From CAIZGX01 sp039805165 (GTDB lineage: Bacteria > Bacteroidota > Bacteroidia > Flavobacteriales_D > Sanyastnellaceae), in the NCBI GenBank assembly GCA_039805165.1, contig JBDLUS010000041.1, positions 1-27,142 of the forward strand: a stretch of DNA of 27,142 nucleotides. The letters are read 5' to 3'. Positions 22,945-27,142 of this stretch are shown here, piece after piece. A program made the translations under genes and the position numbers. The notes beneath the pieces are model-generated. The model was not told the DNA's origin. It saw only the letters and a list, made by a program, of their open reading frames with translations, and did not search any database. Each line of letters opens with the position of its first letter. The stretch's first letter is position 1.

Positions 22945-24369
22945 TTAATTGAAGTGAAGTTGAAGAGGGATTTTTCTTTTCCAGTTTTCCTCGATTCTAT
23001 TGGTGTTGTAGAGCGAAGGGAAGACTTCGTTTCTTTTGGTGATGGTGTGCTGACTTACATAGGCGGTGTGATTTTTTTTGTTTTTAATGAAGTGATAAAT
23101 CCGAATTTCAGACTTCTTAATTTTCTTCGATCGAATTAATTCTTTCGTTAGCGATTCAACGTGCGTACCTCGCGTTTCGAAGAAGAAATAGTATTTAGGA
23201 AAATGCTTAAAGAGGTTTTTTATAAAAGGGCCTAATTCATTCACCGGAATAAGGTTTTCCAAATTATCTATGTACATCCAACCGTAGTCGTTGTGAAAGT
23301 TGAATTCACTGTGCATGTCATGATGCGAGATAATCTGAGTGAGCATGAATATTTTCCGTTGCTCCGTTGAACTCAATTGGTAATACTGAACGCGTTTCTT
23401 GTTTGCGTATTCGAAGAGGTAAGAATATCCATAGTTGTTTCCTTCGCTGTCAATAATCTCGGAACGAATAGGCTTGGGCAATCCGAAGTCTTTAAAAATC
23501 GGATTGACCTTTTTTTCGTCGGTGAAAATTTCGAACTCGTCTAGTTTCTTGAACCCATCTTCAATCTTTTTGAATGCCGTTGGCGCAAATCGATTGAAGT
23601 TCTGCGTCGTGTTGAGAATGTTTCGTTGGAAGTAAAGCCCTAATGTCGAGAAACATTGTCGAACGAACCAGGAGAGTGATTCAGCAAAATCGTCTAAACC
23701 ATTGAAGTCGGTTATTTCGAAAAGTTGAAAGAAAAAATCTTGAAAGGGCTGATCGCTGTCTTGCTTGGGTCCTTTTTTTCTCATTTTCAAAGCAGGAGTT
23801 CGCTGAAAGAATTCGCGCTCTGCCTGTCCAATAAAATTCGAGTCATCTGCTAACCGAAAGACAGCAATTAACAATTCCGATCGCGTTGGACAGTCGTCTG
23901 CAAGTGGGGCACCCTTTTCTTGCTTTGAAAGGAAGTCGCGCGCTGCCTCGAAAAGATTCAGGGTAGGAAGGGTGAATAGCTCACCGTCGCCGTTGATGTA
24001 TTCGAATACAATTTCTTCATTGAAAACAATCGTGAAATGCGATAGCTCTCCTTCGCCTTGCTTTTTCGAAGGTTTGAATTCATAGGTTTGGATAAAGACG
24101 CCAATTTCTGCTCGCACTTCAAAGGCAACCTTCAGAGGTTTGCTCTTGTCGTGCAAGATATTCTCGAAGTTGGCGTGTGGACCGAACGACTGGAAGTGTT
24201 TCACTTCCTTCATTTCTTGATCGTTGCTTGGAAACAATTCGATGAGTTTAAATAGGCTGCTTTTTCCTGTAGCTAATTCTCCATAAAGGAAATTTAATCG
24301 ACCAATTTCCCAGGTTTGCTTTTCTTGAAATACCGTGAAATTCTCGGCGTGAATGAAGATTTGATGCAT
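22945..24369 (-). CDS. ABC/RecF-like ATPase of an uncharacterised system
   Basis: A 474-residue soluble ATPase. Walker A is GELATGKSS (30-38) following an N-terminal RLNFLYGE strand, the arrangement of SMC/RecF/OLD-type ABC ATPases. An ABC-signature-like LSSTEQRK (332-339) is followed by a Walker B-like WMYIDNLEN (364-372) and a switch-like ETRGTHVES (398-406). The signature has Thr where Gly is usual, and the residues after the Walker B Asp are N-L-E-N rather than E-P-E. The central region (about 95-330) is a family-specific insertion. No TOPRIM or nuclease domain is evident after the ATPase. First gene of a minus-strand unit with the vWA and four-cysteine proteins. Anti-phage or stress function is possible but not shown. 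Confidence 0.8.
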   Translation of the reverse strand: MHQIFIHAENFTVFQEKQTWEIGRLNFLYGELATGKSSLFKLIELFPSNDQEMKEVKHFQSFGPHANFENILHDKSKPLKVAFEVRAEIGVFIQTYEFKPSKKQGEGELSHFTIVFNEEIVFEYINGDGELFTLPTLNLFEAARDFLSKQEKGAPLADDCPTRSELLIAVFRLADDSNFIGQAEREFFQRTPALKMRKKGPKQDSDQPFQDFFFQLFEITDFNGLDDFAESLSWFVRQCFSTLGLYFQRNILNTTQNFNRFAPTAFKKIEDGFKKLDEFEIFTDEKKVNPIFKDFGLPKPIRSEIIDSEGNNYGYSYLFEYANKKRVQYYQLSSTEQRKIFMLTQIISHHDMHSEFNFHNDYGWMYIDNLENLIPVNELGPFIKNLFKHFPKYYFFFETRGTHVESLTKELIRSKKIKKSEIRIYHFIKNKKNHTAYVSQHTITKRNEVFPSLYNTNRIEENWKRKIPLQLHFN

Positions 24370-24602
24370 AGTTTTTTGTCTCTTGGCGAAAGTATCTGTT
24401 AGGTGTGCAGTTATGCTGCATTAAAAAAAAAGGCAAAGCAGTGGCCGTTCCTGTGTGTGCGGGAAGTCCCGTAAATAGAGGAGTTTGGCTATTTAAAAAA
24501 TAAAAGGGGTGATTTTTTCAAATCGGGACATCAAAAGTAGAATGACATCTCGCGCGAAGGAGCAAATAGTTTTTAACTGTTGAAAAAATGAAGAGCAAGT
24601 AA

Positions 24603-24673
24603 CCCTGTTCAAAAATATTTATTTTCAATAATGATAAGGGTCTTATAAAATTTCGAAATAAATTTCAACAGGG
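24603..24673. repeat. Inverted repeat upstream of xseA
   Basis: Arms CCCTGTTCAAA (24603-24613) and TTTCAACAGGG (24663-24673) match in inverted orientation at 10 of 11 positions, with 49 AT-rich bases between. This is the geometry of a two-site operator or of a large RNA hairpin. It lies about 80 bp before xseA, where a regulator of xseA-xseB could bind. Confidence 0.6.
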
Positions 24674-24700
24674 AATTTAATTTTTGGCACGGTGAAATAA

Positions 24701-24709
24701 TTATCCACA
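24701..24709 (+). promoter_or_regulatory. Perfect DnaA box (TTATCCACA)
   Basis: TTATCCACA is identical to the strong DnaA-binding consensus and sits 42 bp upstream of xseA. It is the only such box I found in this gap, so it is more likely a regulatory site or chance match than part of an origin. Confidence 0.4.
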
Positions 24710-24750
24710 ATGGAGAGGAAGGTGAATTTTCGTCCTAATTTCACTCTCCT

Positions 24751-26121
24751 ATGTCAGCCCCGAAAAAAACATTCACCCTTCTTCAACTTACACAAAGTAT
24801 TCGAAAAGCCCTGGAAGTCTCATTTGACGGGCGCTATTGGATTGTAGCCGAAATGAATAAGCTGAATCTTTATCCGAAAAGTGGACATGCTTATCCCGAA
24901 CTTGTGGAAAAGCAAGACGGGGTGATTGTCGCGGAAATGCGCGCCAATCTTTGGAAGAACGACTATGAGCGAATCAATCAGAATTTTATTCAAGTTTTGA
25001 AAGAGCCGTTAAAGGACGGAATTAAAGTGCTTATGAATGTCTCGGTCGGATTCGATTCGAAATATGGCATTTCGCTGACCATACATGAGATAGATGCGAA
25101 TTACACGCTTGGAGATTTAGAACAGGAAAAACAAAACAGTATTCAAGCGCTAAAGCAACAAGGCATTTTTGATTTGAATCGAAAGAAGTCACTGCCTATG
25201 CTTCCGCAACGACTTGCGATTATCTCGGTGGCGAACAGCAAGGGATATCAAGATTTCACGCATGTGCTCGATGAGAATCAGTGGCAGTACAAATTCTTCC
25301 ACATGCTATTTCCTTCGTTGTTACAAGGCGATAAGGCTGTTGCAGATTTAACCAATCAGCTCAATCGTATTCGTAAAGTAGCGCACCACTTCGATGCGGT
25401 CGTAATTGTTCGAGGTGGAGGTGGAGATATAGGATTGGCCTGCTACAATAATGTTAACTTGTGCAAGGTCATTGCCGAGTTTCCGCTACCCGTTCTTACT
25501 GGTATTGGTCACCGTGTGAATGAATCGGTTGCCGATATGGTGGCTTATAAGAATCTGATTACGCCGACTGATCTGGGGAATTATTTCATTCAGAAGTTTC
25601 ATAATTTCTCTCTGCCTGTTCAGCGGGCTGAAGAAGCCTTAGCTGACAAATCGTTACGTCTTCTTTCAGAAACGAAATCGAAGTTGCATGCTTTCGTATT
25701 ACTGTTTCGTTCTGTGGTAGAAACAACCTTGGTTAAGAACACTTCGAAAATTGAAACGCTGCGCGTTGGATTGCGATCCAAAACAATACAGTTGGTGGCT
25801 AACGAGAAAGGAAGCATTCAGAAACTCTCCAAAGCATTGGCCAATGATGCGCGAACACTCCTAACCGCCGAGCGTGTTTCTGTCTCTAAATTACAGGAGG
25901 GAATGAAAAACCGAATAAACGTTCGGTTGTCGAAGGAAGAGATGAAAGTAAACGGATTGGAGAACAGTGTTCGCTTGTTAGATCCTCGCAATGTATTGAA
26001 GCGCGGATTCAGCATAACATTGGTCAATGGAAAAGCAGTGACCGATGAGAACGAAGTTCAGTCTGGCGAAGAGATAACAACACTACTTTATAACGGAACA
26101 TTAAAATCTAGAAAAGAATAA
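24751..26121 (+). CDS. xseA: Exodeoxyribonuclease VII large subunit
   Basis: A 456-residue catalytic subunit of exonuclease VII, which degrades single-stranded DNA from both ends. The N-terminal OB-fold (TLLQLTQSIRKALEVSF, then YWIVAEMNKLNLYPKSGHAY) binds DNA. The catalytic domain shows LAIISVANSKGYQDF (about 155-170), VIVRGGGGDIGLACYNN (about 218-234) and TGIGHRVNESVADMVAYKNLITPTDLG, the family active-site region. A long coiled-coil-like C-terminal part (about 290-410) holds the small subunits, then LDPRNVLKRGFS and a short tail. Length is normal for Bacteroidota. xseB follows after 5 bp. Confidence 0.95.
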   Translation: MSAPKKTFTLLQLTQSIRKALEVSFDGRYWIVAEMNKLNLYPKSGHAYPELVEKQDGVIVAEMRANLWKNDYERINQNFIQVLKEPLKDGIKVLMNVSVGFDSKYGISLTIHEIDANYTLGDLEQEKQNSIQALKQQGIFDLNRKKSLPMLPQRLAIISVANSKGYQDFTHVLDENQWQYKFFHMLFPSLLQGDKAVADLTNQLNRIRKVAHHFDAVVIVRGGGGDIGLACYNNVNLCKVIAEFPLPVLTGIGHRVNESVADMVAYKNLITPTDLGNYFIQKFHNFSLPVQRAEEALADKSLRLLSETKSKLHAFVLLFRSVVETTLVKNTSKIETLRVGLRSKTIQLVANEKGSIQKLSKALANDARTLLTAERVSVSKLQEGMKNRINVRLSKEEMKVNGLENSVRLLDPRNVLKRGFSITLVNGKAVTDENEVQSGEEITTLLYNGTLKSRKE

Positions 26122-26126
26122 ATCAA

Positions 26127-26327
26127 ATGAGCGAAACAACAATAAATTATGCACGTGCCTTCGAAGAGTTGCAGGCCATTGTAACGGAAATTGAATTAGG
26201 ACAAATTACAGTAGACATTTTATCTGAAAAGGTGAAACGTGCTTCCGAGTTAATTGCAATCTGTAAAACGAAATTGTCTTCGACAGAGGAGGATGTGAAT
26301 CAGATTTTGAAAGAGCTTGACCAGTAG
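26127..26327 (+). CDS. xseB: Exodeoxyribonuclease VII small subunit
   Basis: A 66-residue helical protein of the usual XseB size, with the family pattern YARAFEELQAIVTEIE, then LSEKVKRASELIAICKTKL and a C-terminal helix ending ILKELDQ. Several small subunits coat the coiled coil of XseA. It is the second gene of the xseA-xseB unit. Its TAG stop forms the first three bases of a 12-bp repeat unit (TAGATGCTTCGC), so the repeat patch begins exactly at the end of this gene. Confidence 0.95.
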   Translation: MSETTINYARAFEELQAIVTEIELGQITVDILSEKVKRASELIAICKTKLSSTEEDVNQILKELDQ

Positions 26328-26412
26328 ATGCTTCGCAAGATGCAAGCAAGATTCTTCGAAAGATGTTGCACAAGATTCTTCGAAAGATGTTTTACAGGAT
26401 TGCTTCGCGAAG
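26325..26412. repeat. Second patch of the 12-bp repeat family
   Basis: Units read TAGATGCTTCGC, then an 11-base AAGATGCAAGC, then AAGATTCTTCGA and AAGATGTTGCAC (26348-26371), repeated as AAGATTCTTCGA and AAGATGTTTTAC (26372-26395), and finally AGGATTGCTTCGCGAAG. This makes a 24-bp double unit in tandem, built from the same 12-bp motif as 18273-18512. The closing part matches, with a one-base length difference, the minus-strand reading of the right end of the first array, both ending in GCTTCGCGAA. It fills most of the gap between xseB and the oxidoreductase gene. Confidence 0.85.
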
Positions 26413-26430
26413 TTGGCTTAATTTTATAGC

Positions 26431-27054
26431 ATGAAAATAGAAATTTGGAGCGACATCGTATGTCCGTTTTGTTACATCGGTAAGCGTCATTTAGAGCAAG
26501 CCCTTGCGAAGACTGGAAAGACAGTAGAAATTGAGTGGAAGAGCTTTCAACTTGATCCGAGCGTGACGGCAGATGATGCAGGCGCTTCAGTGGTGGAGCA
26601 TTTAGCAGAGAAGAAGGGGATGACCATTGATCAGGTAAATGGCATGATGGGACGTGTGGAGTCGATGGCTGTAGAAGCAGGATTAGATATGAAGCTTCGA
26701 AGTTCATTTGTGATGAATACCTTTCATGCACATCGTGTGTTGCATTTCGCGAAGTCGTTAGGAAAAGGATCAGAATTAAAAGAGGCGTTTTTAAAAGCAC
26801 ACTTCACAGACAATTTGAATTTGAATAAAGATGAAAATCTAATTCAAGTTGCTGTATCTGTTGGATTGAATGAAGAAGATGTTCTTCGCGTGCTTCATTC
26901 CAATGAATTCGAAGAGGCTGTGAACGAAGATGCCTATACCGCCCAACAGTTCGGTGCGCGCGGAGTTCCATTTTTTGTTTTCAATAGAGAGTCGGCAGTT
27001 TCAGGCGCTCAGCCTGTAGAGGTGTTCGAGCAGATTCTGAATGAGATGAACTAA
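26431..27054 (+). CDS. DsbA-family oxidoreductase, FrnE-like
   Basis: A 207-residue thioredoxin-fold protein with an inserted helical domain. The active-site motif CPFC is near residues 11-14 (WSDIVCPFCYIGKRHLE), and the cis-proline loop GARGVPFFVF is near 170-179. There is no signal peptide, so unlike periplasmic DsbA it should be cytoplasmic, as in the FrnE and 2-hydroxychromene isomerase-related branch. FrnE-type proteins are associated with oxidative stress and disulfide exchange. The start at ATG 26431 is close after the repeat patch. A secreted-protein gene begins 11 bp after its stop. Confidence 0.9.
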   Translation: MKIEIWSDIVCPFCYIGKRHLEQALAKTGKTVEIEWKSFQLDPSVTADDAGASVVEHLAEKKGMTIDQVNGMMGRVESMAVEAGLDMKLRSSFVMNTFHAHRVLHFAKSLGKGSELKEAFLKAHFTDNLNLNKDENLIQVAVSVGLNEEDVLRVLHSNEFEEAVNEDAYTAQQFGARGVPFFVFNRESAVSGAQPVEVFEQILNEMN

Positions 27055-27065
27055 ATTTTCGATTT

Positions 27066-27142
27066 GTGAAAACATCACTTTTGAATCTTCGAATACTGTT
27101 CTTTGCTTGCGTAGCTTCATTGCAATTGCACGCGCAAATCTT
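27066..27142 (+). CDS. N-terminus of a secreted protein, 3' end outside window
   Basis: From a GTG at 27066 an open frame runs to the window end, giving 25 residues plus two bases. The peptide (start KTSLLNLRILFFACVASLQ, then LHAQI) has a basic tip, a hydrophobic core and a cleavage site of the AQ type usual in Bacteroidota Sec substrates. Nothing of the mature protein is visible, so the function is unknown. The GTG start is an inference, since no ATG is available in this frame in the gap. Confidence 0.6.
   Translation, partial: MKTSLLNLRILFFACVASLQLHAQI

Larger units (their letters stand above)
24370..24750. other. 381-bp AT-rich intergenic region between the ATPase unit and xseA
   Basis: No convincing ORF here. 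It is the divergent control region for the ATPase-vWA-cysteine unit (minus) and xseA-xseB (plus). It contains a small TGCAG/CTGCA hairpin at 24406-24420, a short CGGGA/TCCCG palindrome at 24460-24471, a longer inverted repeat at 24603-24673 and a perfect DnaA box at 24701-24709. A minus-strand TACTTTCG at 24394-24387, 18 bases before the ATPase ATG, resembles a -7 box, but no well-placed TTG accompanies it. A small RNA in 24400-24600 cannot be excluded. Confidence 0.6.

Noticed and set aside
24406..24430. Intrinsic terminator at the TGCAG/CTGCA hairpin
   Set aside because: The stem is only 5 bp and is followed by A rather than T on the plus strand. On the minus strand the T-run precedes the hairpin, so neither direction fits.
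24701..24709. Chromosomal replication origin
   Set aside because: Only one DnaA box was found, and dnaA or other usual origin neighbours are not seen.

Overview
The window looks like chromosomal DNA of a Bacteroidota bacterium, probably a flavobacterium-like lineage. The evidence is an adjacent gldB-gldC pair (a Bacteroidota hallmark), the long MraY and the single-PASTA FtsI typical of that phylum, absence of Shine-Dalgarno sequences, signal peptides ending in AxAQ, and -7 boxes resembling TAnnTTTG. GC is moderate and genes are tightly packed with many 1-14 bp overlaps. I see no rRNA, tRNA, insertion sequence or CRISPR array.

Layout: (1) 1-2482: the 3' part of gldB, gldC, then the opposing pair alpha/beta hydrolase and engB. 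(2) 2483-16832: a regulatory region with two sets of MraZ-type boxes, followed by an uninterrupted twelve-gene division and cell-wall (dcw) cluster: mraZ, rsmH, ftsL-like, ftsI, murE, mraY, murD, ftsW, murG, murC, ftsQ, ftsA. These genes make the lipid-linked peptidoglycan precursor (MurC, D, E, MraY, MurG), polymerise and cross-link it at the septum (FtsW, FtsI) and assemble the divisome (FtsQ, FtsL, FtsA). ftsZ, which commonly follows ftsA, is not here. (3) 16829-19529: an RlmD-type RNA methyltransferase, a 240-bp array of twenty 12-bp repeats, a small secreted protein made of about six 13-residue repeats, and an overlapping pair encoding a GNAT-like protein and a 48-residue protein. (4) 19603-21039: an SLC13/DASS anion transporter. 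(5) 21036-24369: a three-gene minus-strand unit (ABC-like ATPase, vWA protein, four-cysteine protein with a winged-helix-like C-terminus). This is the best candidate for an uncharacterised system. (6) 24370-27142: an AT-rich intergenic region with an inverted repeat and one perfect DnaA box, xseA-xseB (exonuclease VII), a second patch of the 12-bp repeat family, a FrnE/DsbA-like oxidoreductase, and the start of a secreted protein cut by the window edge.

Three of the convergent gene pairs end on one shared TTAA, each strand reading its own TAA stop from the same four bases, so there is no room for an intergenic terminator. The features I consider most worth following are the ATPase-vWA-cysteine protein trio, the 12-bp repeat family at two loci with a shared end, the divergent MraZ-type operators, and the GNAT/48-residue overlapping pair. 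All family assignments come from reading motifs by eye; no database search was run.
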